This document shows, in pieces, positions 34,956-43,471 of a stretch of 64,000 bases of DNA (position 1 is the stretch's first letter; every line of letters starts with the position of its first letter). Position numbers and translations under genes: made by a program. Origin of the DNA: Mariprofundus sp. UBA1536 (lineage in GTDB: Bacteria > Pseudomonadota > Zetaproteobacteria > Mariprofundales > Mariprofundaceae); the NCBI GenBank assembly GCA_002323245.1, contig DCPU01000013.1:1-64000 (forward strand), read 5' to 3'. The notes beneath the pieces are model-generated. The model made no database searches. It was not told the origin of the DNA and worked only from the letters and a program-made list of their open reading frames with translations.

Positions 34956-35551
34956 GTTACGACATCCCCAGAAAAGCAGTGATTGATGAATACATCATCA
35001 AAAAAAGCCGCTTCATTACCCATATCCAACGCGCCCAAGATAAACAAGCTGCGCTCGCTTTTATTGCGACTATCAAGAACCAATATCCTGATGCTCGGCA
35101 TCATTGCTGGGCTTATATCGCTGGGCACCCTACCGAGACCATTGCCATTGCCAGCAGCGATGATGGTGAACCCCAAGGTACAGCGGGAAAACCCATGCTT
35201 AATGTTTTACAGCATCAAAACATTGGCGAAATTGTCATGGTGATTGTGCGTTATTTTGGTGGCATCAAATTAGGCGCGGGTGGTTTGGTGCGAGCTTATA
35301 GTCATGCGGCAAATCAAGCCATGACTTTATTAGAAACTGAGCTTCTAACCACAAAAAAAGCCCTTCGCTTACGCTTTGACTATACGCTTGAAAAGCGCGT
35401 TGTGCACTTTTGTACTGAACATCAAATCACCATTGTTGAAACGACTTATGCAGAACGTATCAACATGATGATTGAAGTCGATGAAAAAGAAGCCAGCGCA
35501 GTAGAAGTGCAATTACACGACCTGACTTCAGGGAAAATGACCGTATTATAA
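34952..35551 (+). CDS. yigZ: YigZ/IMPACT family protein
   Basis: A 199-residue protein with the UPF0029 N-terminal domain (KSRFITHIQRAQD, HHCWAYIAG, SSDDGEPQGTAGKPML, VMVIVRYFGGIKLGAGGLVRAY) and a ferredoxin-like C-terminal domain. The family is linked to translation stress in eukaryotes; its bacterial role is unclear. The start is TTG, overlapping the previous stop (TTGA). It converges on gltA, whose stop lies 19 bp away. Confidence 0.88.
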   Translation: MSYDIPRKAVIDEYIIKKSRFITHIQRAQDKQAALAFIATIKNQYPDARHHCWAYIAGHPTETIAIASSDDGEPQGTAGKPMLNVLQHQNIGEIVMVIVRYFGGIKLGAGGLVRAYSHAANQAMTLLETELLTTKKALRLRFDYTLEKRVVHFCTEHQITIVETTYAERINMMIEVDEKEASAVEVQLHDLTSGKMTVL

Positions 35552-35570
35552 AGGCCTAGAAAGTGAAAAC

Positions 35571-36734
35571 TTATCCGCGTTTATCGATGTGGACATACTC
35601 CATGTGCGTCTCACCTGTATAAATCTGCTCTGGACGATAAATACGGCCAAGTACCAATTGTTCGCGCCAATGCGCCAACCAACCCGAAACACGCGATATT
35701 GCAAAAATCGGCGTAAACAAGTCGGTTTCAATGCCGAGCTTGCGATAAACAATACCCGAATAAAAATCGACATTTGGGCAGATGCCCTTTTTGCCTAATG
35801 TTTCAAGTGAAAATTGTTCAATAAATGAAGCAATTTCATAAGTTGGGTCTATGCCAACTTCCTCGGCCAAATCTACATAGAGCTTTTGTAGCAAAGTGGC
35901 GCGCGGATCTTTGGTACGATAAATACGGTGTCCAAGGCCAGCAATTTTCTTTTTATTGTCTAATTTGTTCTGCAAATACGCTTCAGCTTTATCTAAAGAA
36001 CCAATCTCATCAAGCATGCGCAATACACTTTCATTAGCACCACCATGTAGCGCACCGGAAAGCGAACCGATTGCCGCACTGATTGAAGAATAAGGGTCAG
36101 CCTTTGAGGATGCGACTACTAGCGTGGAGAATGTACTGGCATTCATGGTGTGTTCAGCATGCACAATCAAGGCAACATCCATGATGCGCTCAGCAAGTGG
36201 CGTGGGCACCTTGCCTGAAAGCATATAAAGGAAGTTGGCTGCGTGAGATAAATCTTTGCGCGGCGGGATTGGATCTTCACCCTTGCGCATGCGTGAATGC
36301 GCGGCCACAATCGTTGGTAGCTTAGCAATCAACCGCAAATAAACATCTCGAATCTCTTGTTCATCGAGCATCTTATTCAAGCTCGTATCCATCGGATAGA
36401 ACATACCCAATACAGCAACACAAGCTTGCAGAGCATCCATGGGGTGTGCTGATTCAGGGAAACATTTCATCATATCCCGCACACGAAACTTAATGCTACG
36501 ATGATCTCTTAGCTCTTCATCAAAAAGACGCAACTCATCTGCTGTAGGCAAACGTCCATAAATCAGTAGGAAAGACGTTTCTTCAAATGAAGATTTTTCA
36601 GCCAGCACTTCAATATCAATGCCACGATACGAAAGCAGTCCTTTTTGCCCATCAATGTTGGACACCCCAGACTCCGCGACTGGAATACCAGCCAAGCCAG
36701 GCGAGTAACACGAAATATCTTGATTGCTTGCCAT
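35571..36734 (-). CDS. gltA: citrate synthase
   Basis: Condenses oxaloacetate and acetyl-CoA to open the TCA cycle. The 387-residue protein is the short, type I dimer-like form common in Gram-positives and archaea, not the 427-residue E. coli form. Catalytic segments: VHAEHTMNASTF and GLGHRIYRTKDPRA (histidines) and the Asp in CPNVDFYSGIVY. Gene follows rpoH by 27 bp on the same strand. In an autotroph the enzyme probably serves biosynthesis. Confidence 0.95.
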   Translation of the reverse strand: MASNQDISCYSPGLAGIPVAESGVSNIDGQKGLLSYRGIDIEVLAEKSSFEETSFLLIYGRLPTADELRLFDEELRDHRSIKFRVRDMMKCFPESAHPMDALQACVAVLGMFYPMDTSLNKMLDEQEIRDVYLRLIAKLPTIVAAHSRMRKGEDPIPPRKDLSHAANFLYMLSGKVPTPLAERIMDVALIVHAEHTMNASTFSTLVVASSKADPYSSISAAIGSLSGALHGGANESVLRMLDEIGSLDKAEAYLQNKLDNKKKIAGLGHRIYRTKDPRATLLQKLYVDLAEEVGIDPTYEIASFIEQFSLETLGKKGICPNVDFYSGIVYRKLGIETDLFTPIFAISRVSGWLAHWREQLVLGRIYRPEQIYTGETHMEYVHIDKRG

Positions 36735-36761
36735 GGGCTTTCTCCTATTCGCTTGTGCTGA

Positions 36762-37586
36762 TTACGATTGTTGCGTGAATTCGCGCAGTTTTTTCATTGC
36801 CCGCACTTCCAATTGGCGCACGCGCTCAATGGATACGCCAAGCGTTTCCGACAAATCTTTGAGTGTTTCTGGTGTTTCCAACAAGCATCTACGCTCAATG
36901 ATAAATCTATCCCTATCGCTAAGCTGCATCATAGCGCTTTGCAATTGTTTACGTTGGTGGCTTTCCCAGTTGGCCTCAATCGCCAATTCTTCGGGTGATT
37001 CCATCAATGATGGCAAGCTATCAGCCATGGTTTGGCCTTCAACATCAATATCAATGGACACATCACGTTGCAAATAAGCTTGGGCAGCTTCTTGAAACTC
37101 ATGGCCTGTAATACCATATTTTTCCGCCACAATATCAGCCTGTCTGCCATCAACAGCCGCAATGCTTTCTTTGGCTTTGCGTAACCCTGAGAAAATTTTG
37201 CGTTGTAATTTGGTGGTACCTAATTTGACGATGCTCCAAGAGCGCAAGATAAACTCATGAATAGAAGCACGAACCCACCAAGATGCGTAAGTCATCAAGC
37301 GAAACCCACGCTCGGGGTCGAAACGCTTTACTGCATGCATCAAGCCAAGGGTGCCTTCTTGAATCAAATCGGATTCTTGCAAACCAAAATGACGATACTC
37401 ACGGGCAATAGCCGCTACTGCATAAAGGTTGGCACGCACAAGTTTTTCGGCAGCAGAGCGGTCTTTTTCATCATGCCAGCGCTTGGCCAATAGCAATTCT
37501 TCTTCGCGATCCATACGTTCTACACGCTGAACATCGCGATAAAAAAGCGAAAGGCTTGACGTATCAATCGTTGCTAAAGTTGTCAC
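36762..37586 (-). CDS. rpoH: heat-shock RNA polymerase sigma factor
   Basis: A 274-residue sigma-70 family member of group 3 lacking region 1. Region 2 (LVRANLYAVAAIAREYRHFGLQ, DLIQEGTLGLMHAVKRFDP, FRLMTYASWWVRASI) and region 4 (LSETLGVSIERVRQLEVRAMKKLREF) are clear. The RpoH box between regions 2 and 3 reads QRKIFSGLRK, matching the sigma-32 pattern. GTG start. Controls heat-shock and envelope stress genes. gltA follows. Confidence 0.92.
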   Translation of the reverse strand: MTTLATIDTSSLSLFYRDVQRVERMDREEELLLAKRWHDEKDRSAAEKLVRANLYAVAAIAREYRHFGLQESDLIQEGTLGLMHAVKRFDPERGFRLMTYASWWVRASIHEFILRSWSIVKLGTTKLQRKIFSGLRKAKESIAAVDGRQADIVAEKYGITGHEFQEAAQAYLQRDVSIDIDVEGQTMADSLPSLMESPEELAIEANWESHQRKQLQSAMMQLSDRDRFIIERRCLLETPETLKDLSETLGVSIERVRQLEVRAMKKLREFTQQS

Positions 37587-37739
37587 TATATCACCCCCAT
37601 AGAAGTATGGATTTTAAACGGATTAGCATTATAAGCCACACCCCTTTGTTGTCAACCGCAATGCCCCTATTCAATAAATCGTGAATTTCGCAGGGGCGCC
37701 GCTATGATTGCATCAAATTTATAACGTTGGGGTTAGCAA

Positions 37740-38153
37740 ATGATTAAAGCAGTCTTATTAAAAATTTTCCGTGAGGGTGTCGGCGGCCTCATGGCATTTG
37801 TTAGCTATATTTTTAGCCCACGCAAAGTAAAACGTGATGCTGATGCCCAAAAGCTGGCCAATGAAAAGGCCGCCAGCATGAGCATGTACCAATACTTTGC
37901 TTGCCCATTTTGCATCAAAACACGTCGCACAGTGCGCAAACTCAATGTGCCGATTGAATATCGTGATGCCCAAATTCGTGGTGGTGAGCATCGTAATACC
38001 TTGGAGCGCGAGGGCGGAAAAATCCAAGTGCCTTGCTTACGCATTGATGATGGTGAAAATACGACTTGGTTATATGACTCCAAAGCTATCACTGCCTATT
38101 TAAACCAAACATTTGATCCTACAGCACAAGCTAGCGATACAGCTTCAGTCTAA
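37740..38153 (+). CDS. glutaredoxin-like protein
   Basis: A 137-residue protein with a GST-N/glutaredoxin fold and the active-site Cys55-Pro-Phe-Cys58 in YFACPFCIK, then the cis-Pro IQVPCL and the C-terminal LYDSKAITAYL. The first about 25 residues are hydrophobic and may anchor it in the membrane. A thiol redox role is likely; partner unknown. It is followed closely by a response regulator gene. Confidence 0.82.
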   Translation: MIKAVLLKIFREGVGGLMAFVSYIFSPRKVKRDADAQKLANEKAASMSMYQYFACPFCIKTRRTVRKLNVPIEYRDAQIRGGEHRNTLEREGGKIQVPCLRIDDGENTTWLYDSKAITAYLNQTFDPTAQASDTASV

Positions 38154-38166
38154 ACACTACGTGCCC

Positions 38167-38823
38167 ATGCAACCCATCAGCGTCATTTTGGTTGAGGATG
38201 AAAAGCCAACCCGCGATTATTTCGCCAAGGTGATTGATGCTCATGCAGGGCTGAGTCTGCTGGCCAAAGCTGGTGATTGCGCCACGGCTATAGAGGCTTT
38301 ACAAAAAGACCAACCACAGGTTCTTGTATGCGATTTAGGGCTACCCGATGGTCAAGGCATTGATGTGATTCATTTTGCCAAAGCTAGGTATCCAAACATC
38401 GAAATTTTGGTGGTGACCATGATGGGTGATGAGGCGCATGTGGTGGAAGCTTTAGAAGCTGGTGCCAGTGGTTATCTGCTCAAAAAACAAGCTTTTGATG
38501 ATTTGGCTGAATCAATCCTTTGCCTCAAACGCGGTGAAGCGGCACTAAGCCCTGAAATCGCAAGATTTTTACTCAAACGCTTCAACGCCAACTTACCAAT
38601 CAAGGAAAACAAAGCGTGCAAAGAAAATCCGCTTACCGATAGAGAATCAGAAGTGCTTATCTTAATCAGTAAGGGTTACAGCTATGATGAGATTGCCAGC
38701 GCTTTTGGCATCTCCACCAATACAGTGCGCACGCACATCCGCAACATTTATCGCAAATTATCAGTATGTTCTAGATCAGAAGCAGTATTTGAAGCCAGCC
38801 AATTGGGGCTGATAAATCTATAA
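38167..38823 (+). CDS. LuxR-family DNA-binding response regulator
   Basis: A 218-residue NarL-type regulator. Receiver domain about 4-120 with the acidic pair EDE, phosphoacceptor Asp56 in VLVCDLGLPDGQG and Lys in LLKKQ. C-terminal LuxR helix-turn-helix about 155-215 (LTDRESEVLILISKGYSYDE, SISTNTVRTHIRNIYRKL-like). No cognate kinase is adjacent. ATG 38167 is used, as the conserved start is there; longer frames overlap the glutaredoxin gene end. It converges on dnaB with a 4-bp gap. Confidence 0.9.
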   Translation: MQPISVILVEDEKPTRDYFAKVIDAHAGLSLLAKAGDCATAIEALQKDQPQVLVCDLGLPDGQGIDVIHFAKARYPNIEILVVTMMGDEAHVVEALEAGASGYLLKKQAFDDLAESILCLKRGEAALSPEIARFLLKRFNANLPIKENKACKENPLTDRESEVLILISKGYSYDEIASAFGISTNTVRTHIRNIYRKLSVCSRSEAVFEASQLGLINL

Positions 38824-38827
38824 AAAG

Positions 38828-40216
38828 TTAATCAAACCCTTGAGCTTGACCTGCATGGTTTTCAAAACGGGTAAATTCTTTCAAGAAGGTTAAGCGAACA
38901 GTGCCCGTTGGGCCGTTACGTTGCTTAGCAATAATAATTTCTGCCAAACCTTCATTTTCAGGCTTTTTGTTATAAACCTCATCACGGTAAATAAACATAA
39001 TCACGTCAGCATCTTGCTCAATCGCGCCAGATTCACGCAAGTCCGACATCATCGGCCTCCTATCACTGCGCGATTCTAATGAACGGTTAAGCTGGGATAA
39101 GATAAGTACAGGCACATCAAGCTCTTTGGCCAATCCTTTGAGCGAGCGCGTCATTTCACTGATTTCCAAATCCTTACGCTCTGCAGCAGAGCCCGTCATC
39201 AATTGCAGGTAATCAATCAAGACCATGTCCAAGCGCCCTTTTTCGCGTTTTAACCTGCGGCATTTTGAACGCACTTCCATCACGGAAATGCCTGGTGTGT
39301 CATCAATATAAATCGAAGCATTAGAGAGCTTGGCTGTGCCTGCGGCTAACTTACGCCAATCATCGGTAGCAAAGCTGCCTGTGCGCATTTTGGACATGTC
39401 CACGCGCGATTCAGAAGCAAGCAAGCGCATCGAGATTTGTTGCGCCGACATTTCCAATGAGAACACAGCAATATTATTGGGTTCTTCATCGCGAATGGCC
39501 GCATTTTGGGCAAGGTTCATCACAAATGCTGTTTTACCCATACTTGGCCGGCCCGCAATCACCACCAAATCGCCGCGCTGCATACCTGCAGTTTTTTCAT
39601 CCAAATCGGTAAAACCTGTTGATACACCAGTGATTTTACGTTGATCTTCATAACGGCGCTGTAATTCTTTATAACCTTCTTGAATCAAAGCTTTCAGGCC
39701 TTGGAACGTTGGGCGGGTTTGGTTAAAGCTTTCAGCAACGGCCAGCATTTTTGATTCAGAAGAATCCAAATGTTCGGCAACGGGTTTAACTGGGCTTTCG
39801 TATACATCTTGAGAAATAGTCGAGCAAACTTGTAAAAGTTGGCGGAGAATCGCGCGCTCGCGCACAATATTCGCGTAGTGACGCACATTCGCAGAGGTTG
39901 GAATCATGGTAATGAGTTCACCCAAGTAGCCTTCGCCACCACAGGTTTCCAACTCACCATTTTGTTCGAGATAATCTTTAACAGTAAGCGCATCTACTGG
40001 CTTACTTTCAGCTGACAATGCCAAAATAGCAGCGAATATCTTACCATTCACGGCCAAATAAAAGTGGCTGGGGGCCAGAACGCCTTCAAGTCGTTCTAGG
40101 GCTTCTGGATCGAGCATAACACCACCCAACACGGCACATTCTGCATCCCGTGCATGCGGTGGAACCCGCTCACGCAAGCTTAGCTCACGTGGCGGGGAAT
40201 ACCCATTTTCAATCAA
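38828..40216 (-). CDS. dnaB: replicative DNA helicase
   Basis: The 462-residue hexameric helicase of the replication fork. It has the N-terminal DnaB domain (PPHARDAECAVLGGVMLD) and the RecA-like domain with Walker A GRPSMGKTA (222-230), the segment VLIDYLQLM (Walker B), and GPTGTVRLTFLKEFTRFENHA at the end. Start TTG overlaps the rplI stop by 4 bp. Order rpsF-priB-rpsR-DUF2232-rplI-dnaB is classical for proteobacteria. Confidence 0.97.
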   Translation of the reverse strand: MIENGYSPPRELSLRERVPPHARDAECAVLGGVMLDPEALERLEGVLAPSHFYLAVNGKIFAAILALSAESKPVDALTVKDYLEQNGELETCGGEGYLGELITMIPTSANVRHYANIVRERAILRQLLQVCSTISQDVYESPVKPVAEHLDSSESKMLAVAESFNQTRPTFQGLKALIQEGYKELQRRYEDQRKITGVSTGFTDLDEKTAGMQRGDLVVIAGRPSMGKTAFVMNLAQNAAIRDEEPNNIAVFSLEMSAQQISMRLLASESRVDMSKMRTGSFATDDWRKLAAGTAKLSNASIYIDDTPGISVMEVRSKCRRLKREKGRLDMVLIDYLQLMTGSAAERKDLEISEMTRSLKGLAKELDVPVLILSQLNRSLESRSDRRPMMSDLRESGAIEQDADVIMFIYRDEVYNKKPENEGLAEIIIAKQRNGPTGTVRLTFLKEFTRFENHAGQAQGFD

Positions 40217-40662
40217 GTATTTTCAGCTTCTACTTTGATTGAAAGTGTAGCCAAAACGTCTGGGTGCAAACGCACACGGAACGCATGATCGCCCACTTCT
40301 TTGATTGGTGCATCTTGAAGAATGTTACGGCGTTCAACGACATAACCTTCAGCTTTCAACAATTCAGCCAATTCATGTGCGCCCACAGAGCCGTACAATT
40401 GCTTACCATCAGAAGTTGCGCGGATAACCGACAATTCCAAGGTAGTCAATTTTGCAGCTTCAGCAGTTGCAGCATCAAACACTTCTTTTTGTTGTGCTTC
40501 TAAAAGGCTGCGACGACGCTCAAACACTTTGCGGTTGCCAGCATCAGCTAGTACTGCTTTATTTTGTGGAAGAAGGAAATTGCGGCCATAACCAGCGCGA
40601 ACATTTACTTCGTCGCCAACGTTTCCAAGCCCTTCAACACGTTCCAATAGAATTAATTCCAT
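40213..40662 (-). CDS. rplI: 50S ribosomal protein L9
   Basis: A 149-residue L9 with the N-terminal 23S-binding domain (ILLERVEGLGNVGDEVNV, GYGRNFLLPQNKA), a long connecting helix and the C-terminal domain (GKQLYGSVGAHELAELLK, HAFRVRLHPDV). Lies between the DUF2232 gene and dnaB, with 4-bp overlap to dnaB. Confidence 0.97.
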   Translation of the reverse strand: MELILLERVEGLGNVGDEVNVRAGYGRNFLLPQNKAVLADAGNRKVFERRRSLLEAQQKEVFDAATAEAAKLTTLELSVIRATSDGKQLYGSVGAHELAELLKAEGYVVERRNILQDAPIKEVGDHAFRVRLHPDVLATLSIKVEAENT

Positions 40663-41672
40663 TATTTTTCTCCTGTTGCCGAAATCGCATTCCGGCGAAA
40701 ATTAAACCAAAAATCAAGTAGGCCAATGATGGTAAATACTGCAATCACCACCGACCAAAAAAACAAAGTTATATACATCAATATCAGGGTATTGGTCATC
40801 CTGCGATGTTTGAGCCACACATGGGCAACAACCACGCCTTGCACTGAAATCAAACCCAGCAGCAAAAGCAAAGCATTGCTTGCGATGTATTGCATATCCC
40901 CAGTGCTAAAGCTTGCCAACATCACAAAAGCTAAGGTGAGATAAACAAGATATTTTGGAAACGAAAGACTTAAAACATCACTTTCATCACCACGATAGAA
41001 GCCATACTTTTTAGCGGTTTTACGCGCAAAAAGCAAATCACTCCACCAAACCATCCAGAAGCCAAACATCAACAATCCCGGAAAAATTTGCACCATCATA
41101 TCTTGCAGATTGCGCACTGAGGCTATGGCCTCAACTTCACCCACAGGCAAAGCAGCAATCATATTATCAAACATCGGTTTAAACATCTGCAGCACAAAAT
41201 CTTGCATGCTTGATGCTTCGTCATTCATGGCAAATACAAGACCCACCAACACCGCCACAAACATCAACACCGCAATCAACCATGCCGATGATGCCAAACC
41301 GCTTCGTAACAAGGCCAAACCCATCAAAATAGGAATAGCTACAAACAACCCCAGAAAGATGAACGTTGCGTCCATACTTCCAGCTGAGATCAGTAGTATG
41401 GCAAGGGCAGCAATGCCGCCAACCTGAAGAGCATACTTTAATCCGCCACCAAACAATATCATCGCGAAAACGCTAGGTACCGCCAAGTGGAGAAGCATGC
41501 CCACCAATACAAACAAGAATCCCAGCAAAGGAATACCACCAAATACCACGTTCAGCCAATAGGCTGAAGTCAACATCGCTACCACCAAAAATGCACAAGG
41601 CAGATGTTTGGTTAACAGAAACTCGAGCAACTTCGGCATCGGGTCTCTTTGCTGGTCAGCGGGTTGATTCAT
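40662..41672 (-). CDS. DUF2232 (YybS-like) membrane protein
   Basis: A 336-residue integral membrane protein with about eight hydrophobic segments and few polar motifs. The family is DUF2232, whose genes often sit between rpsR and rplI, as here. No transport signature is recognised. The stop codon overlaps the first base of rplI, so translation is coupled to the ribosomal proteins. A membrane role in ribosome-operon context is unexplained. Confidence 0.8.
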   Translation of the reverse strand: MNQPADQQRDPMPKLLEFLLTKHLPCAFLVVAMLTSAYWLNVVFGGIPLLGFLFVLVGMLLHLAVPSVFAMILFGGGLKYALQVGGIAALAILLISAGSMDATFIFLGLFVAIPILMGLALLRSGLASSAWLIAVLMFVAVLVGLVFAMNDEASSMQDFVLQMFKPMFDNMIAALPVGEVEAIASVRNLQDMMVQIFPGLLMFGFWMVWWSDLLFARKTAKKYGFYRGDESDVLSLSFPKYLVYLTLAFVMLASFSTGDMQYIASNALLLLLGLISVQGVVVAHVWLKHRRMTNTLILMYITLFFWSVVIAVFTIIGLLDFWFNFRRNAISATGEK

Positions 41673-41701
41673 ATCAATGCGTGATATCCAAAAAGCTCAA
41701 A

Positions 41702-42052
41702 TCAATCGTGGTGCAAAGGTGTGAAAGACAACAATGCCAATACACGTGCGCGTTTAATCGCAGTGGTCAATTGTCGTTGGTGTTTTGCACAAGTGCTGGT
41801 TACACGTGATGGGGTAATTTTAGAGCGCTCAGAGATAAACTGACCCAACAAACCTGGATCTTTATGGTCAATCTTGATGCTTGTATCTGCGCAGAATTTG
41901 CAGAACTTACGACGGCTCTTAAATTTGCCGCCTGCACGGCCACCTGGGGCACGGCGTTGTGGGCGCTCAGGGCGACCACCTTCGCTGCGACCTTCTGGGC
42001 GAGCTGGGCGTTCTGTTCTTGCTGCTGGGGCTACTTTCTTTTCTTCACTCAT
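41702..42052 (-). CDS. rpsR: 30S ribosomal protein S18 with Arg/Pro/Gly-rich N-terminal extension
   Basis: The S18 core (about 43-116: KFKSRRKFCKFCADTSIKI, LLGQFISERSKITPSRVT, KHQRQLTTAIKRARVLALL) is complete. It is preceded by about 42 residues rich in Glu, Arg, Pro and Gly (RPARPEGRSEGGRPERPQRR), absent from E. coli S18. CKFC and the later TCAKH offer a Cys3-His zinc site, so this may be a zinc-binding S18. It lies downstream of rpsF and priB. Confidence 0.95.
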   Translation of the reverse strand: MSEEKKVAPAARTERPARPEGRSEGGRPERPQRRAPGGRAGGKFKSRRKFCKFCADTSIKIDHKDPGLLGQFISERSKITPSRVTSTCAKHQRQLTTAIKRARVLALLSFTPLHHD

Positions 42053-42053
42053 T

Positions 42054-42380
42054 CTAATCTCCTAATTCATTATCACTAAGCAATGTCACTTCATGTACCC
42101 AGATTTCAACTTGTCCCCACCGCTGCTCTCCTTCACGGCTATAATAGCGGCGGCGAAGTTCGCCTTTGATGTCGACAGCTTTACCCTTGTTCTGTATCAG
42201 CGCTGTTGCAAACGCATTCTCAGCTCGAAGTGGCATGGGCTGTTCATCGCAGACTGTTGCTCTTTGTTGCCCGAGATGCGGGCGGTTTACAATTAAAGAA
42301 GCAACGACGGCAAGACTTCCATCTGGCATCCAACGCTCATGAATATCATCAACGACACCCTGAAGCTGGACGGCATTCAA
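42054..42380 (-). CDS. priB: primosomal replication protein N (PriB-like) / single-strand DNA-binding protein
   Basis: A small OB-fold protein in the position of priB between rpsF and rpsR. The start MNAVQLQGVVDDIHERWMPD aligns with the beginning of PriB, and the end TLLSDNELGD resembles PriB tails. TTG at 42380, one base after the rpsF stop, gives 108 residues, close to E. coli PriB (104). An ATG further upstream would overlap rpsF by 47 bp. PriB helps restart stalled forks with PriA. The identification depends largely on synteny. Confidence 0.72.
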   Translation of the reverse strand: MNAVQLQGVVDDIHERWMPDGSLAVVASLIVNRPHLGQQRATVCDEQPMPLRAENAFATALIQNKGKAVDIKGELRRRYYSREGEQRWGQVEIWVHEVTLLSDNELGD

Positions 42381-42381
42381 T

Positions 42382-42855
42382 TTATGCTTTAGCTGATTCT
42401 CCACTTTCACTTTCTGCTGCCTCAACAACTGCTGCAGGTGCAGCTACTTCTTCAACGGCTGTTACTTCTTCAACTGCTGCTTCTACTGCAACTTCAGCTT
42501 CCGCTTCAACTTTAGCTTCTTCAACAACTGGCGCAGCACGGCGACGCAACAATGGCGATGGCTCGTCTGAAAGTTCAGTGATGGTTGTGGTTAGAAAACG
42601 CAGAACGCGCTCGTCCATAAGCAAAGCAGTATCAATGATTTTAGCCATTGATGCAGCGCCGTCAGTGACAAGCAATGTATAATGTCCGCGGTTACGTTTT
42701 TGGATTGAATAAGCAAGTGGACGTGATCCCCAGTATTCGCGTTTCACGATACGGGCTCCTGCTTTCTCGATTTTCTCTACCAATTCATTGGTAAGAACTT
42801 CGGTGTTTTCCTGAGAAATATCAGGGTTTACGATAAACACTGTTTCGTAGTACAT
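42382..42855 (-). CDS. rpsF: 30S ribosomal protein S6 with Glu/Ala/Val-rich C-terminal tail
   Basis: The S6 core (about 1-100: YYETVFIVNPDISQEN, RIVKREYWGSRPLAYSIQKR, RGHYTLLVTD, DERVLRFLTTTI) is followed by about 55 residues made mostly of Glu, Ala and Val (VEEAKVEAEAEVAVEAAVEE). Poly-Glu tails are known on S6, where RimK adds glutamates post-translationally, but here an acidic tail is genetically encoded. An upstream hairpin may be an S6:S18 leader. Confidence 0.95.
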   Translation of the reverse strand: MYYETVFIVNPDISQENTEVLTNELVEKIEKAGARIVKREYWGSRPLAYSIQKRNRGHYTLLVTDGAASMAKIIDTALLMDERVLRFLTTTITELSDEPSPLLRRRAAPVVEEAKVEAEAEVAVEAAVEEVTAVEEVAAPAAVVEAAESESGESAKA

Positions 42856-42885
42856 AGCGCTCCTTGTGGCATGACCTGTCGGTCT

Positions 42886-42915
42886 GCTCTGAACATAAAC
42901 TGGCGCGTTCAGAGC
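42886..42915 (-). promoter_or_regulatory. rpsF leader hairpin, possible S6:S18 autoregulatory element
   Basis: gctctgaac (42886-42894) and gttcagagc (42907-42915) are perfect complements around a 12-base loop, 31 bases ahead of the rpsF ATG. Between it and the ribosome-binding site the RNA reads agaccgacaggtc, containing the ACCGA feature seen in S6:S18-bound leaders. Autoregulation by the S6:S18 complex is known from other bacteria; here it is inference. Confidence 0.4.
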
Positions 42916-43060
42916 AAGGTTATTTTAGTTTCACTGCATTTTGCAGCGTGCGGCACCCTAGATTGCACCTATGTAAAGTCAATGCTTACCCACAATCTCA
43001 AAATAAAAGAAAAACGGCCACCTAAAAGGCAGCCGTTCATTTCCAAATCATCCCAAAGGA

Positions 43061-43387
43061 TTATTTTTGGTTATCGTCTTCTTCGCCGTCATCCATGTCA
43101 CGGCCTTTCTTACCATCTTTACCTTTTCCCTCATCTTTCATGTCTTTCATTTTTTTGTCACGTTTCATTTCATCTTTGGTCAATACGCCATCACCATTTA
43201 GGTCTTTGCGCTCAAAACGTTGCTTTGCTGCATCCATATGCTCAGCCATTGTGATTTTACCATCCCCATTGGCATCCGTCATAATACGTTTTTTCTCTTT
43301 ATCACTTCCAGCAAATGAAGCCGCTGGCAAAGCAAAGGCCATTACCACCAAACCCAACAACACTTTTTTCATCATACTTGTCATCAT
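43061..43387 (-). CDS. exported EF-hand calcium-binding protein
   Basis: A 108-residue secreted protein. Signal peptide ends near SFAGS (about residue 27), then two canonical EF-hand loops, DANGDGKITMAEHM and DLNGDGVLTKDEMK, each with Asp/Asn/Gly/Glu at the calcium positions. The C-terminus is a Lys/Asp/Met/Gly-rich low-complexity tail. The start is chosen from ggagg five bases before ATG 43387. Periplasmic calcium-responsive or structural role; no partner is adjacent. A Fur-like box lies upstream. Confidence 0.85.
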   Translation of the reverse strand: MMTSMMKKVLLGLVVMAFALPAASFAGSDKEKKRIMTDANGDGKITMAEHMDAAKQRFERKDLNGDGVLTKDEMKRDKKMKDMKDEGKGKDGKKGRDMDDGEEDDNQK

Positions 43388-43456
43388 TATTTCCTCCATA
43401 TTTACCCCTTAAACAGCAATCGGGGCGGTCAAGATAGCAGTTCACTTTAATGATTT

Positions 43457-43471
43457 AGATGACAATTATCA
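43457..43471 (-). promoter_or_regulatory. Fur-box-like site upstream of the EF-hand gene
   Basis: Read on the minus strand: TGATAATTGTCATCT. It agrees with 11 of 14 arm positions of the Fur 7-1-7 consensus (TGATAAT-N-ATTATCA). It is about 70 bases before the EF-hand start and just after the aat stop. Iron control of this gene would be notable in an iron oxidiser, but one partial match is weak evidence. Confidence 0.3.

Noticed and set aside
42425..42535. Iterated sequence resembling a repeat array
   Set aside because: The repeats are irregular codon-level repetition of the S6 tail, without constant spacers, so it is not a CRISPR array.
42206..42682. A 158-codon plus-strand frame rich in Ser, Thr and Ala opposite rpsF/priB
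   Set aside because: It arises from the low-complexity Glu/Ala/Val codons of the S6 tail read in reverse and has no homologue I recognise.
42856..43060. tRNA gene or riboswitch in the intergenic region before rpsF
   Set aside because: No cloverleaf or known aptamer fold can be drawn; only the simple rpsF leader hairpin and a short hairpin near 43009-43033 are seen.
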